Below are positions 25,131 through 37,794 of a stretch of DNA of 64,000 nt, in pieces; position 1 is the first letter of the stretch; each line of letters opens with the position of its first letter. Where the stretch lies: positions 3,310,411-3,374,410 of the forward strand of contig VZQC01011939.1 in assembly GCA_009823505.1 (NCBI GenBank). Direction: 5' to 3'. This stretch comes from Rhizomys pruinosus (Eukaryota > Chordata > Mammalia > Rodentia > Spalacidae). The translations under genes were made by a program, and so were the position numbers. The notes under the pieces were generated by a model. The model saw nothing but the letters and a program-made list of their open reading frames with translations, searched no databases and was not told the origin of the DNA.

Positions 25131-26659
25131 CCTCTATAGGGCTGGTGCCTATGGAATGGCAAATGCATGAGCTCTGGTGACAGAGTGACCATGTTCTTAG
25201 ACCTGCCTGGAGGAACATGAGTAAGGAGAATGGTCTCTTGTATACAGAATCCACAATGGTTATTTCAGGCCCAAATTTCTATGAAATTTAAAGGCACTAT
25301 AAATTTTGAGGTTTTGACTTTGTTCTGTCCCCTTCCCTGGAAAAAATTTAAGAGTAATATTTTCTCATTGCAAAATACGTTTTTTTAAGGCTATACCAAA
25401 GATAGGGCCTTCATTAATGACATACATGCTAATAATTTTCAGGACTTTAGGCTTAAAGATTAGCCTGTAGCGTTATCTTGTCCCACACTTCCTGGACATC
25501 CAGTGACAGGTATCTGCAGTGTGAAAAGTCTTCCAGGCATCTCTGAGGTGTCAAGAATAGGGTCCAGTCTTGGAGGAGCTTAGGACAGAGACAAGGAAAG
25601 CTGACTGTCCCGGGCCTACTGCCTGCCCTAAATCACATTAGCTCAGAAATACCTCCCATGATGGGAAAGCCAAAGGACACAGCTTCACTAGCAGAAACAG
25701 CAGAGGGGGCTCATTTCCCAGAAAATTAAATTAACCAGAACATTCTGTACCTGGAAGCACTACTTATGCACAGCTACAGGGGGGCAGGAAAGCTTCAGAC
25801 TGTGACCAACAAAGGACAGGATTTAGAAGGACTTTGAGATTAACCCAAGGAGCGGGGTGAGAGAAGTTCTCCCCTGGTGGAAGGGGCTGCTGAGGCTGCA
25901 GGACGGGAGGAGGGACAGACCTTGCCTGCGGGGTCCCTTCCTCTGGGGAGGTGAGTCTGTGAAGAGCTGGGCAGCTTTATTTTATCATCTAGAGACAAGA
26001 ACTCTGCCTTTATTATGAAGTTAACCCTGAAGGAACCTGACATACTGAGAGGCCTGCAGAGACCACAGGCTCTGCCTACTAGCTCAGCAGGACAGGCAAG
26101 TGGGCCCTAGTGGTCTTGGTCACATGGTAGGACATAGCCTAAGCCTGATTCTCCTTTGCAGTGGGCTCTGTTGGAGTGTCAAGGGGTTGAGGGCAAGTTG
26201 TGCTGGGAAGCTGACCTGGTGGTTGAGGGCCTCAGATGCCCATGGCCCAGTCTAATCACAGCTGGCCTAAGATGTCCAAGGGCATGGTGACGACCCATGT
26301 TGCCACAATGCTTTGAGATGGCTATGGGGGCTGCCCTCTTAGCTCTTCCTGGAACTGAAGTTTGGCCAGGTGGCTGCTGAGGGCAGGAACTAGTGACTGT
26401 AACAGTGTCTTGTTCCTTGAGTCTGTTATGGAGAGATAGTCATTCCTAGGACCAACCTAGGAGTGAACACCCCAGGAAGCCAGCTTCTCAGAAAAGAAAA
26501 TCATTCCTAACATGCTAGCCATTCTGCCTTCCAGAATATTCTAGCACAGGCATTGTTGAGCAGAATGTCCAGCCTTTGCAATGTGATCCTTTTAAAAATA
26601 GGGCAGTTTTTGTGTCTGAAACAGTAAACTTCTACATCAAAAAGTTAAAAAAAAGACTG
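25131..26659. other. Intronic stretch, nothing recognised
   Basis: No repeat family or gene recognised between the two unassigned repeat copies. Confidence 0.4.
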
Positions 26660-26793
26660 AGAAAAAGATGTAAGATATGTATGGCAGAATGTGCGAGTTC
26701 TGGAGGGGTGGGGGCATGGAAGGGGAAATGGGTCTAGATTTGATTAAGAAATGTTGTATGAAATGCACAAAAGTTCAACAAAAATTAAGAAAA
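26660..26793 (+). mobile_element. Retroposon 3' tail, copy 4 (LINE-1 3'UTR-like)
   Basis: ATGGCAGAATGTGCGAG, a G-rich tract, GATTTGATTAAGAAATG and TATGAAATGCACAAA ending in an A-rich stretch: the last ~130 bp of the module seen at 7.3, 34.2 and 46.7 kb. Strongly diverged, so older. Confidence 0.6.
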
Positions 26794-26889
26794 AAAATAG
26801 AGCAGTTCATTTGGGATAAGCCAAAAAAGCATTTTAGACATGATTATACTCCATCCTGTCTCCAGGGGACAACAGAGCTTCCCTCTCCT

Positions 26890-27020
26890 GCTCACAGGAA
26901 TCTGGTGTACCCAGATCTTATCCCATAAGGAATAGAGCCTGACAGTGAGCTCTCTTGTGAGGGTATTCTACCCTCAGGGGAAACCAAAGCCTTAAAGGTA
27001 TTGTGACCACTTATAGGCTC
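26890..27020 (+). repeat. Unassigned dispersed repeat, copy B
   Basis: Matches copy A (24985-25130) in the same orientation: GTACCCAGATCTTATCCCAT, GGGTATTCTACCCTCAG, AAACCAAAGCCTTAAAGGTA. Confidence 0.6.
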
Positions 27021-29303
27021 AGCACCATAGTAGCTGGGGCTCAGGATTTACTCTGGTGGCCATGAAGGTGGGTGGGGAGGTTGCCCCCTGGTCACACTTA
27101 GGAGTTAGAGTGATAGGGCAGCTCCTAGATAGGACAAGGCCTCCTCACATGGCTGTGTGACCCAGCCATACCTGAATTCGCAGCCCTCGTCACTTGTGAG
27201 GCCTATGTAAACAGGATGCCTCTATTTTCCTGAGGGAGAATGGAGCACTAGGCTCTGTTGCTCTCTCCTGTCTCGTTTCCTGTGGCAGCCGGGAGCCAAG
27301 GCCTTATTTGGAACACAGCAAGCTGCCTGATTGGCTGAGGGGAGAGGGAACTGAGCAGCAGTGCAGCTTGGTGGATGAATTATGTATGGAGGGAATTGGG
27401 TCCAGGAGGCTTGTGTATTCCTGCTCTCTTCTCCCTGGAGTCTCAGGAAACGAATCCTTTGTAGAGGAAGTATCTCTCTGTGTCAGTCTCATATAGCATT
27501 AGCCACTATGTACAGCCCTGTAATATGGCTACTTGAATGACAGGAATAGGTCCCTAGTCTGGAATTACACACTGGTACTGCAGAGCTCCTGACAGGAAGG
27601 GAGGGCCATTCATGCAAATGCATTCGGGCATTCAGGTCAGCAGAGGCCCTGGAGACCCACAGGTCCTTTCTCAGGGGTAAAGAAGAGAGCCCTGAAGGGT
27701 TTTTGTGATCTCCAGCAAGCATCCTGATTACCTTCCAGTCCTACTTTCTTTCCTTTGTTATCTACTGGGCTGTGCAAGCTAGCAGAGGTGTATGTATCAA
27801 AATGGGAGGTGCTCATGATACTTTCTGGGTCTCAGAGTGCGTGCTGGGTCTCTAGGACCTGCAGGTTCAAAGGATGGCTGAACCTGCAGGGGTCTGACCT
27901 CTAGTGCAGGCTGGACTAAGCCTGGATAAGTGACTTTGTCCATGGCCCCTGTGTCCCCACAAGGTGTTTCCCCAGTTCATTTGTGGAATGTTTCCTCATG
28001 CTCAACTACATCAATCCACTCATAGTGTAAACTGAAGAAATGTGGAAGATCCCTCACTGTCAATCAAAAGTCACATCCTGGCCACTGCTGTTTCTTATAC
28101 TTGAGATAGTGATATTCGGGCAGGATGTTGGGACACTGAGCAGGCTGTACATTCCATAGGCATGAGAGCAGGAGAAAGCATAGCTTTTTTACAGGGCTGC
28201 CCTCCATAGTTGGAATGTGAGTTCTTGTCCTGGCTGTACTCTGTGTCAGGGATTTACTCTTAAGTGTCAGATGAAATCAGGACTAGATGGATCTAGGACC
28301 AGGCTTCTGCTGCCTGTGGGCCGTGCATCTTAGCTCATGGCTTTGACTGTGGTTGGCTTAGGCTGAACATTTTGCTAACTGAATCCTCAGGATATCCCCC
28401 TTTTTCCATATAGGCACTGTTGAGTTAGCAATATACTTTCAATGTCATTCTCAGAGCAAAAGAGTCCCTGTGACTCTGTATCTCTAGCATAGTTGGCTGG
28501 GCCCTATCCACAGTTTCTGATGGGGCCCAGAAGTCTTTCTAGGATATTTCCAGGCAGGGCTGAATTTCTGAGCTCAGGGAAGATGGCCAGGCTCCAGCTT
28601 CAGAGATGGATTATATGGTTACCGGGACTCCATCTGCCATCACTGATGGCTCCAGAAAGATCATGAGATCTTGTGGAGCCCTAAGAATGAGAAAATAGCT
28701 GTCAGTGTCCCAGAAGGCCTCTTTTCACAGCCCTGAGAACTCTGGAAGGGCTACCTCCAGCCTGTTCCTGACTCTTGCAGTAATGGCAGCCCTATCCTAG
28801 TCTACAAGCTTCAGGGTACAGGAGAATGGGCAGAGAGCAGGAGGCAGGAGCAGAGGCCCTTGGGGTGGGCTCATCTTTGCACCTGCACCCTCAGGTGAAG
28901 AGCTGATTCTCATTCTTGTAAGCCAATCTATGCAGGGGACAACCTCTTAAGTTACACAGAACACTAAAATTTCATTGGCTCAAGGCAATTCCATTGTCAG
29001 GAAGGGTCGCTTCACTTTAATTTTTTTTCTAACTTTCAAGTTTTTTTTTTTTTCCATCCATAGTTTGGACCAGATTTTGGAGACATTGTTCTCTGCAGGA
29101 CTAGGGATAGCAAAGAGGAGAAATGGCTGCTTTTCCAGAGTTAGAATCCAGAAAGTTCTTCTGATTATTCTGGTCTTCTCAGTGTGAATATAAATATCAA
29201 TGAACATCACATTAATAATGCATTCACGTCCTCAGATACTCTATGAGTATAAAGAACCAGAGCATAACACTGTTCTTCATGCTGGGTCCTCTGGAAGTCT
29301 GTA
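27021..29303. other. Intronic stretch, largely unassigned
   Basis: Contains a perfect 12-bp inverted repeat (27858-27869 / 27879-27890, 9-nt loop) and a T run at 29040-29053. No family recognised. Confidence 0.4.
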
Positions 29304-29640
29304 GTGTGACATGGTTTGGAAATGTCTTTTTCTCCCAAGTCTCCTTATATTGGAGACTTGGGTATAGTGTTATGGTGAAGTGGGGTTGTCTTTAAGAGCT
29401 GAGGCCTCATGAGAGAGGCAACAACCAGGGGACTCCAGCCATGGGGGACAATGCTATGTCTCTGGGCTCAGGACTGATAGGCTTGGATTAGTTCTTGAGC
29501 TGGCTAGCCCCTCCAGTCTCTGGTTTCCTGCTTTGGACTGTGAGGTGTTCCCCATAGGCTCCCGCATGTGAGACTTTTTCATCCTAGTATCCAGCCCTGG
29601 GCATTTTGTAATAGTAACAAGACATGGACTAGACACTGAT
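29304..29640 (+). mobile_element. MaLR-like solo LTR, diverged
   Basis: Starts GTGACATGGTTTGGAAATGT and ends with a decayed 'gtattttgttatagcaacaaga...ggactaga' type 3' end (TTTTGTAATAGTAACAAGAC). Non-coding. Confidence 0.5.
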
Positions 29641-29948
29641 TGGATGTTGCCAGTAAGGGAATAATCACTGGAGCTACCTTAGGTGAGGTGACCAAAAGCC
29701 TCTCATTCTGTCATTCCCTGGTCCTTGTTTCTAAGAAGTAGGACACATAACCCCAAGAAGATGGGAGTTAGAACTACCCTTCTTCTAGCCCACTGCTTCA
29801 CAGTACCAAGCTGAAGAATCCTGTTGTCTGCTAGCTTCATCCCTCAAGGGAGAACTGGCTGGGGTCCCAAGGGGATGCCTGCAGGTGATGCTGTTCCTGT
29901 CTACACAGCTGGGCAAGCTCCTCTGATACCTGCCTGGAAGCTGGTCAT

Positions 29949-30288
29949 TGTGTGGTGGTTTGAATGAGGGTGTCCACCATAGGCTGCAAATATTTGGGCA
30001 TTTTGTTCCCAGCTGGTGGCACTGTTTTGGGGTTCTGGTAGATGTGGCCTTGATGGACGAGGCCTGTCACTGGCAGCAGGCTTTGAGAGCTCTTACATTT
30101 TGCCAGTAGCACCCTGCATCCTGTGCTGCTTGAAATGTGACCACTGGCTTTCTGCTCTTGCCACTTCTGCTGCCATGCCTTTCTGGCCATTGTGGACTCT
30201 AACCCACGGAGCCACAAGCCGATAAACCCTTCTATGAGTTGCCTTGGTCATGGTGTCTTAGCACAGCAACAGAAAAGTGACCAATCCA
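29949..30288 (+). mobile_element. ORR1-like (MaLR) solo LTR
   Basis: TGTGTGGTGGTTTGAATGAG at the start; AGATGTGGCCTTGATGGA in the body; GTTGCCTTGGTCATGGTGTC and CACAGCAACAGAAAAGTGAC at the end. This is the layout of rodent ORR1-type MaLR LTRs. No internal retroviral region is present. Confidence 0.75.
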
Positions 30289-31129
30289 CACTGCCACTTC
30301 AGTGAGTATCATCTCTGGACATACTGAGCTCTAAGAAGTGGGTATTTGTTATGATCCCAGCACAGGTGACAGTAAGAATGAACAGTTGGCCTTGTGGTGG
30401 GTCGGCGCCAGCACCAGTCACACTATGTATCCATTTCTGGTTGCATTTTGTCAGTGTTCCAAAGCTACGTTCATACAAGCAAGATATCAGGCCAAGATAA
30501 TTGCTGAATCCATATTTGACCTGTCCAGATCACATGCACTGGAGTCCCTGCTAGACAGTCCCTGCTCTTCCGTGTCTCATCTGAAAATCCTTATGTTCCT
30601 TCTCTTTGAAGATGGAATTATTTTAAGAAGTATTTAATTTTGTCAAAGATCAAGAATATTTTGAAAGGCGTTATGTCAGTTTTTTGTATCAAGCCCACTG
30701 AGTCAGTGGTGTTGTGCTCTCTGGGACGAAGGAGGCGGGGGGCAGAGAGGCCTGTGTGTGACAGCAGCAAGTGCACTGTTTTCTCCAGAAAATGGCCACA
30801 AGGCTTTTTTTTTTTTTTTTTTTTAAAAAAAGGATTTATCATGACAATAAAGGTTTACTGTCCTCATAGTCCAAAATATTGGTGCCCAAATGTTGTATCT
30901 GTACACACACTTCACAGCATGGCCTTTAAGGAGGGGTGTTCAGGGATAGCTACTTCACCCAAATAAATCCCTAGGTCTCAACATTTTTTGCTCCTTGCAC
31001 TGCTGTGGCCTGTTCTCAAATTAATGTTAAAATATGTATGCTCTAACTTGTGATTTACAGTATGGCTGACAAACAGTAAAAAGGACAGGCATGCCATAAA
31101 GCTTATGGATGGGGTGACAGTGATGGCTC
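30289..31129. other. Intronic stretch with a T/A tract
   Basis: T(18-20)A(7) run at 30806-30832. No gene or repeat family recognised. Confidence 0.4.
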
Positions 31130-32000
31130 ATAAAGAACGGAGGGGAGCTATTTATTCCAACGGACAGGGGGAGTAAACACAGATAGGCTGGCTAGGTGGC
31201 TGCGTGCACTGAATCCCTCATAAACATCCCATGGCGTGCCCTGCTGCAAGGCGGCCCCGTCGTTAATTAGAGCATCCGGCAGACTCTGCAATGTATCCAC
31301 GCACCCAAGTGGATCTTCATTTTTCACATGCGGGGCCTTACTAATTAAAATCAGCTTTGCAATTAAACGTGGAAAATTGTGTTAAACTTTCAAGCATGGT
31401 TGGGGAAAATGCAATTATTTTTAGGGTGTTTTATTTCAATGCAAATGAAATTTCTATCTACATGAAGCCAAGGAAAGCAAAGAGGATGGCTCAGGGGCTT
31501 CTGTTTCTCTCTGTTCCTTCTTCCTCTTCTTTCTTTTCTCTCGCTCTTTATTTATTTATTTATTTATTTTTGGATTATGGATGCTCCTCTCAGTTGCAAG
31601 TTGCAGTGCTCCACTATCTCTCAGCCAGTACCTGGCCAGGTTCCAAAGCTTTTAGTGAGTGCTCTCTGTCAAGGCATGAATAATATCACCCCCAGGCTGT
31701 TGGCAGAATCCAAATGAGGCGTGCATACATCAGGAAGCCAGCCCTCCACTTTAGCTCCCAAGCAAGCTCCTGTGAAGACAGGCAATTATTCACCCGCCGG
31801 CTGCCCTGGCAATCACGCTGGTGGGTGGAAAGGTGCGTGAAATGGAAGAGAATTTGAACAAGGAGTACGCACAACAAGCCAGAGAGAATCCAGTAATTTC
31901 CTAATAAAAAAGAAAAGCTACCATTTGAAGCTTGTAAAATTTAAAATTGTGAACTGATTTAGCTCAGTGTTTTCTAAGTTGGGGGAGGGGGCTGAAATAT
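31130..32000. promoter_or_regulatory. Candidate conserved enhancer-like block
   Basis: Unlike neighbouring intron, it keeps scattered CpGs (GGCGTG, CGGCCCCGTCG, ATCCGGC, CCACGCACC, AAACGTGG, CCCGCCGG) together with homeodomain-type sites (GTTAATTAGA, ACTAATTAAA, GCAATTAAAC, GGCAATTATTC) and an octamer-like ATGCAAAT (about 31440). No SINE is inserted, only a (TTTA)n run at about 31545-31570. This pattern is typical of developmental enhancers in introns of neural genes; function is inferred. Confidence 0.4.
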
Positions 32001-32552
32001 GGCAGGCCTCATCCCTTAACTTCCTGGTGCTTTTCACATACACAAAGAATATAAAGCTAAATTATGGGCTGGCTGCTTGGTCAGAAACTTACACTTAACT
32101 AATAAGTAATTTAAGAAATCTAGTGAAGAGTTCAGTGTAAATGAATGCCATTAACTGTCACATCAGTCCAGAAGGTTCACAAAACAGGAAGAGGATGTGT
32201 CCAAGCTACGAGGTCCTGCATCCCACCCTTGGGTACATGGGAAGTTTTTTGCAGAAATTATTTAAATGTAAGCAAATCCAATTCATTTCAAATGTATGTG
32301 TGTATGTGTACAACAATTTTTGCAAGTAAAGTTAAAATTTCAATTCCTATATGGTATTTAATATTATTCTCTAGTAAATATTAACAAAATTGGGTTATTC
32401 TTCTTTCTAATCTTGATTGGGAAAATTAAGAAAAAATGTAATACCAATAGAGTAATGAGTATTTTGAGATCCACCATAGACTCCTGTGGGAATGTTCTGA
32501 CTTGTGGCTTTCTAGGTCAAAGCTTAGGGTCACTTTTCCAAACACTCCTGAT
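32001..32552. other. AT-rich intronic stretch
   Basis: Nothing recognised. Confidence 0.4.
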
Positions 32553-32568
32553 AAATGACAGAGCCTCT

Positions 32569-32714
32569 TTTTTTTTTTTTATTCTGTCTTTTTAGACAGG
32601 GTCTCCTTTTTTAGTCCCAGATGACCTAGAGCTCACTATATAGACCAGGCTGGCCTTGAACTCACAGAGATCCGCCTGCCTCTGCCTCCCAAGTGCTGGG
32701 ATTAAAGGCACCTG
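32569..32714 (-). repeat. B1 SINE with perfect target duplications
   Basis: TTTTAGACAGGGTCTCC through AGTGCTGGGATTAAAGGCAC on the complement. ATGACAGAGCCTCTT is exact on both sides (left at 32556-32569, right from 32719). Confidence 0.95.
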
Positions 32715-33250
32715 GTTTATGACAGAGCCTCTTGATTAGGGACCCAGGCCACATGTCTGTGAACCAACCAGGGAGACCAGAGTTTGGGAGAGGCTACCAT
32801 GAATGCAGTGATCTAGGCCCCACCCTGGGTCTCTCCTCTGCTGGGGTTTGCAGAAGCCTAGGTGGGCCTCCTGCACTTTCAGTGGGCCACTTTCTGAGTT
32901 GTTGGTCCTCAGGCCCTTAGTAGGGGAAGGTGACCTGCTGGCTCAAGAGAAGGCTATGCAGCAACTTGATGCGTGTCAAGCTGGTGACTTCCAAAAGCTC
33001 CATTTTCCCCAACCACCCATCCACCAAAACATAACTGCAAACATGCAAGAAGCCCCTAATCTGTGGCATTTTATGTGGCCATGAGTCCCATGTGGCCAAT
33101 TTGTGCAGTGGGATAGAAGATCGTATGGGGTAGAGATTGCTGTGGCAGCCAGGAGTATCCTTCCCAGGCTTGGGGGACCTAAAACTACACACCCACAGGA
33201 ACTAAGAATTACTGGGTTTTACTTTGTGTGTTTAAAAAAATGAAGCTCTG

Positions 33251-34257
33251 GCGATAAGACCCTGCTGCCGAAGACCTGACGTTAACATGGGAGGGATGTA
33301 TTGAGACCGCACATGCAAGTGTACAGATGGCCTCTGGAATGCCAGAGAGTGTTACCAAAGGCCACTAAACCAATAAAGCAAATACGGGTCTCCCTGAGTC
33401 AAGCAAGACTCCACCGTCAGCACCAGCTACACCTCACCTGCCTGGAAATACTGTGCAGCAGAGGCAGCCATGTGCCTGTATATCCCAAATCTAATTGGCT
33501 ATTGGCTCTCTCCTTGGAGGAATAACCCATGGCTGATGCCACAAGCCTACATCCTCTACAGGTTAGGAGATGTTATAAGCCACAGTAAGACCCTGTCATA
33601 TTTATCAGGGGGTAAAAAATGTAATTCATGGATTAACATATCATCCAAACATATGTGTCTATGCCAAAGTAACCTACCATAACTATTAGTGCTGCTTAAA
33701 TACCTATATATCTAATTGCTTGTGCTTCATTAGTAGGATCGAAAGGTTACTCCTGAACAAACTGTCAGCCCATGAAAGGAAACAGCCAGAATTGACCAGA
33801 ATCCAAGTCAACAGCTCCAGAGAGAGAGGACAGTTTTACTTCTCATCCACCTGTGCCCCTTTTCTAAGCCTAGGGAACAATCTGCGGAAGAGGGGGCGTG
33901 GTAGAATGTAAAGGCTGCGATTGGGGTGAACGGTGAAACTACAGTGATGTAGTCTGGACACTCATTTGATCAACTTGATTGAACAAACAACCTGTCACCC
34001 CCCACTGAATGGTGGGACTGTGGGGGTTTGGGCACAACAGTCTGTAGATTGGTTTTGCACGAAGGATGCTTATACTCATGGATTATCACTTATAGCGAAA
34101 AAATGAAAAAAAAAAACCTGAAAGATGCAGGACAGTTATGGCAGAATACATGATCTGGGATGGGGTGGGGGTGGGGAGGAAGGGAAAGGGAAATATGCCT
34201 GATCTGAATTGGAAAATGATGTATGAAATGCACAAACCATCAATAAAAATTAAATTA
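33251..34257 (+). mobile_element. 1-kb retroposon with 17-bp target duplication (copy 2)
   Basis: Bounded by exact duplications AAAAAAATGAAGCTCTG at 33234-33250 and 34258-34274 and ending CAATAAAAATTAAATTAAAA, so it was inserted by LINE-type target-primed reverse transcription. The 5' part (33251-33737, starting GCGATAAGACCCTGCTGCCG) is found only here. From AGGATCGAAAGGTTACTCCT (about 33737) it matches copy 3 at 46.26 kb, and from CTCATCCACCTGTGCCCC it also matches copy 1. The G-rich tract at about 34157-34185 suggests a LINE-1 3'UTR. No ORF2-like coding sequence was recognised, so it is either a 5'-truncated LINE-1 with an unfamiliar 3'UTR or a non-autonomous passenger. Confidence 0.85.
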
Positions 34258-34274
34258 AAAAAAATGAAGCTCTG

Positions 34275-37200
34275 ATCAAACCTGCATGTGGAGTATTTAA
34301 ATGTCTCTGGCTTCCTTTTAGTGTGAAGGTAGGAGAAGTGGCAGAGAAGAGAGTACCAGCACATGCCTGGCCAGGGACCAGCAGTACCACAGCGAGACCA
34401 GAAAGAGAAGCCATCTTTGCTGTGTGCAGAAGAGATCAGGCTGTTTTCTGGTTTGTGGTATAAGAGCTGCCTCTGGCACTCAGTCATGGTCACAGGATAC
34501 TGATATGAAACCACTTGCAGAGCAAATGATGACTTGTGTCTAGAGATGACTGACAGTTCTGAAGATCACTGTGTGTGGTATCTGTTAGCTTCTGAAGAGG
34601 TCGTGTCTGGATAATCTGAACTGGAATATCAAAGTGGAAATTAGCTTGGATCCCCGCCACAATGTCCAATACACAAACGCACTTGTCCTCAGTGCCTGGA
34701 GGATGTCTCCCAGAGGAACTGACGTCATTTTTCTGTTGGATACCTAGGAGCCTATCATTTATCTTTCTCATTTTTGCCCTGGCTACCAGGAGACTCATAC
34801 TGAAGGTAATACTGTACGAACCAAGGTGCAACCCACATTTCCGATAAAATTATGCTTCTATTATGTGGTACTCAGTTAACACTTCTATTTAACATTAAAT
34901 TGTGCAATGACATTTAGGTTTACCAGAGACTACAAATTATTTATTAAATATGAATATAAACAAATACCTACAAGCAGACTATCCTCTGTTCAGATGCAAT
35001 ATAGGAATTGATATAGAACACTGATATTATATTCTGAGAGTATTATAAATCCCGCAATATTTAAACAAGGAATCTTAAGTTGTGAATTCCTTTTCTTTCT
35101 CAGGTTTTGTCTAGTGGTTTGTTCTGCTCTATTCACATTTTTTCTGAAATCTATATCACTGTCTGCAGCACTCCAGGACAATCCAGCCTTCTCACCCACT
35201 GTCTTAGACAGAGGCAGCAAGAAATGTTTGTTAAAAAGAACAAAAAGGGGGCGGTCATTTCACCCCACCAGCTGCAGCTCCCAGACCCTACTTCTCACAA
35301 GCCCTTGTGTCCAAGCCCTATGAGGAGTCTTTCCCAGGCAGTGGCGCCACAGCAGTCCTGACAGAGCATGCGCAGGCACAGTGGGGCTGAGTAGCTATCA
35401 GGAGAGGGAACCTTTGCAGCCAGCAATCTTTCGAAACCAGAAAAATCAAAGCTAGATACAATCAAGATCTTCCAAACTCAATATACCAGTAGCCACAGAT
35501 ATTAAAATTCATGCATCTTACCTATATTAAAATGTCATCCTTTAATTAAAAATTACCAAAGATGTGTAGATATCAGAAAGCAAAACCAGACAACCCCACT
35601 TGGTATCTCACGAGAGGGGCTTATGCAGTAGTGTCTTTTCTCAGTGGGGCTCTCACTGGAAGTCACAACCACCTCAACCCTTGTCCTGAGGCTCTCCCTA
35701 TTAGTGGCTCAGGGAGGACCAGAATCCAGGTCTCCAGCCTGGGGATGGCTCATTTTCACCTCCACCACATTGCATGTATGTTTCCTGATGGACAATTTCT
35801 ATTAACATGAGGGAATCTAACAATCACATTTGGTATGAATCAGAGTAAAATGATAGCATTATTTAAGGTGAACAGATCTGCGGAGAACTTTTCTAGCCCA
35901 CCTAAAGGGTTTGTGCTAGCATCAACTTTGAAATGGACCACAAGTCCTCACTGCTTTCAGATGTCACTTGGGCACTAACTATAAGCAGAGCAACATCTCA
36001 TGGAAGATGTGTATATACATCACTCATAGACATATCAATCCACACCTTAGCTTCTTACTGCACCTTGGGGAAAAAGGTGAAAGGTGATACAGAGATGGAT
36101 GGTAGGAGAAGAGAACGCCAATCACTCTGACTTCATGCGTGCTCATTGTGAACACGTGTTGAAATATCACACCATGACCCCAGTGAGATGCATAGTAATT
36201 ACATATGCATAAAGCAAAACAAAATGAATGTTTGAAATCTTTCTTTGGAGAATTCATTTTTGTTGTTGTTGTTGCAAAACTGTGGCTGTGAAATGATCTA
36301 GCCCAATTCCTGTTAAAATTTGTTAACCAAATTTAATAATCTCTTTTCATAACAGTGTGATAAAGCCTAACTATCGGCTAATGAAGAGATGATTAGAGGG
36401 AAAATAGATTCTGCTCACAGTTTGCCAATATTTTTCTGTTGAACACACTGTGCAGTTTTTGGGCTTCTAGACTAAGAGCTTACGTGTATACTTCCTCACA
36501 AAGCAACGTTACATGTTAGCTGCCCATTTCATGACCTCATTCAGGAATTTACAATTTTCTGCAACATGAGGAATGATGTAACACATTGAATTTAATCATT
36601 TCTATTGCAAAATTCCCTGGGAAAAGCAGCTTACAAGTCCTTTGGTATATCACGGGGAAAGTTAGACTGCCACCTCCTGATAGGTTCTCATTAAGCAAAT
36701 CCCCTGTCTCCTTCTGAGCCAGCAGGGGTTCTGAGGAGAAATTTACAAACTTTCTTTTGATTTTACAAAGCAGTCATCAAAATCATTGTTTGATCTCACC
36801 CACAAATGAATGCTGCCCTGAAGAGGAAATAGATCTGAGAACAGAGGAGATTGCAGAGCCTTCTGCCTGAGCCTGATACAGGGTTACTGTGGCAGGACGT
36901 GGGTCTGGCCACTGGAAGTTGGTTAGAATATAGGGACTTTATTCCTCACAACTCGAGTGGTGAAAAGAAGTGAGAACTGTTCCCTTGAAACGAGTAAGCT
37001 CTCCTCACCCATCACAGCTGAAAGCTTCCTACAGGGGAACCCACCTAAGTTCCATAACAGCAGAGATGCGGAGGCAACAACCATCGGGTGACGGCTGGCC
37101 AAGGGACTGTGCAAAGCACTCTTGTCCTGATGTACTTCTATCTACCTTACCTTCCAGATGTTCTCCACACCCATCACCATTAGGGATGTCGAATACTAGT

Positions 37201-37731
37201 ATTGATGGGGATAACAGGACCATCTGTCCCCAAACACCATGGTGTACTCTGTCCTAACTTTTGTCCCCTATGTGAACCTGCCTTGAGGCTGTCTGGGTGC
37301 CAGCTCAGCCTATGTTTCCCACTACAACTTCTCTTAGACCATGGGACCAAAGTTCCTATATAAAGCTAAGTGGGTCTCATTTAATTTATTCTCAGCTAGT
37401 GGAAGGAGAAATGAAAGAAAGATTAGTCTTGCACATGGAGCTGTGGGAAGCCCCAAGCCATCTGCATGCTGGGTGCAGGCACATGGATGGGGAGTTTAGG
37501 TTCTCCTTAATTGATGCCATCCAATGTGTTATTGACCATTCTGTCTGTGACTTAGTTACAGGGGCTTATGCTTTGAGAACTATATGGGAGATGGAAGAAT
37601 GTAGAGAACAGAGAATGGAGAGAAAAGAGGCAAGTATGGCATGCATTGTACTCCAGAACACCTACCCACACATCTTCACCACTTGGATTGGGTCTCTAAA
37701 CAAGGCACATTGTGAAAAAGGCAAGCATTAC
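34275..37731. other. Intronic stretch 5' of exon C donor
   Basis: No repeat family recognised; (GTT)n at about 36261-36276. The AT-rich part 36290-36640 is free of repeats and could hold conserved sequence, without specific evidence. Confidence 0.4.
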
Positions 37732-37794
37732 CTTCTGTGTCGTGCATATTTGCCACTGACGTGACCGCTGCCGTCGCAGCCAGGAGTGGGACAG
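37732..37794 (-). CDS. Myt1l: MYT1L coding exon C (zinc finger 1, first four ligands)
   Basis: Minus-strand 63-nt exon with acceptor CTGTTTCAG|CTGTCC and donor AGAAG|GTAATG. It codes CPTPGCDGSGHVSGKYARHR (residues 31-50) plus two bases of Ser51. This is the CCHHC (NZF) zinc finger signature of the MYT family: Cys31, Cys36, His41 and His49 are here and the fifth ligand, Cys55, is in exon D, giving C-X4-C-X4-H-X7-H-X5-C. MYT-family fingers of this type bind AAGTT-like DNA; that is family knowledge, not visible here. Entering phase (AG|C = Ser30) and leaving phase (AG|T = Ser51) both fit. The CpG-containing wobble positions and complete lack of damage suggest a functional exon and not a processed copy. 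Confidence 0.97.

Larger units (their letters stand above)
5996..37731 (-). other. Myt1l: MYT1L intron between exons C and D (31.7 kb)
   Basis: Phase-2 intron, GTAATG to TTATCAG, that divides zinc finger 1 between His49 and Cys55. It contains all repeats and arrays listed between these limits. I saw no convincing extra MYT1L exon in it. Confidence 0.88.

Noticed and set aside
37297..37764. 155-codon plus-strand frame near the MYT1L exons
   Set aside because: Runs antisense through exon C, with no family resemblance; most of it lies in intron.
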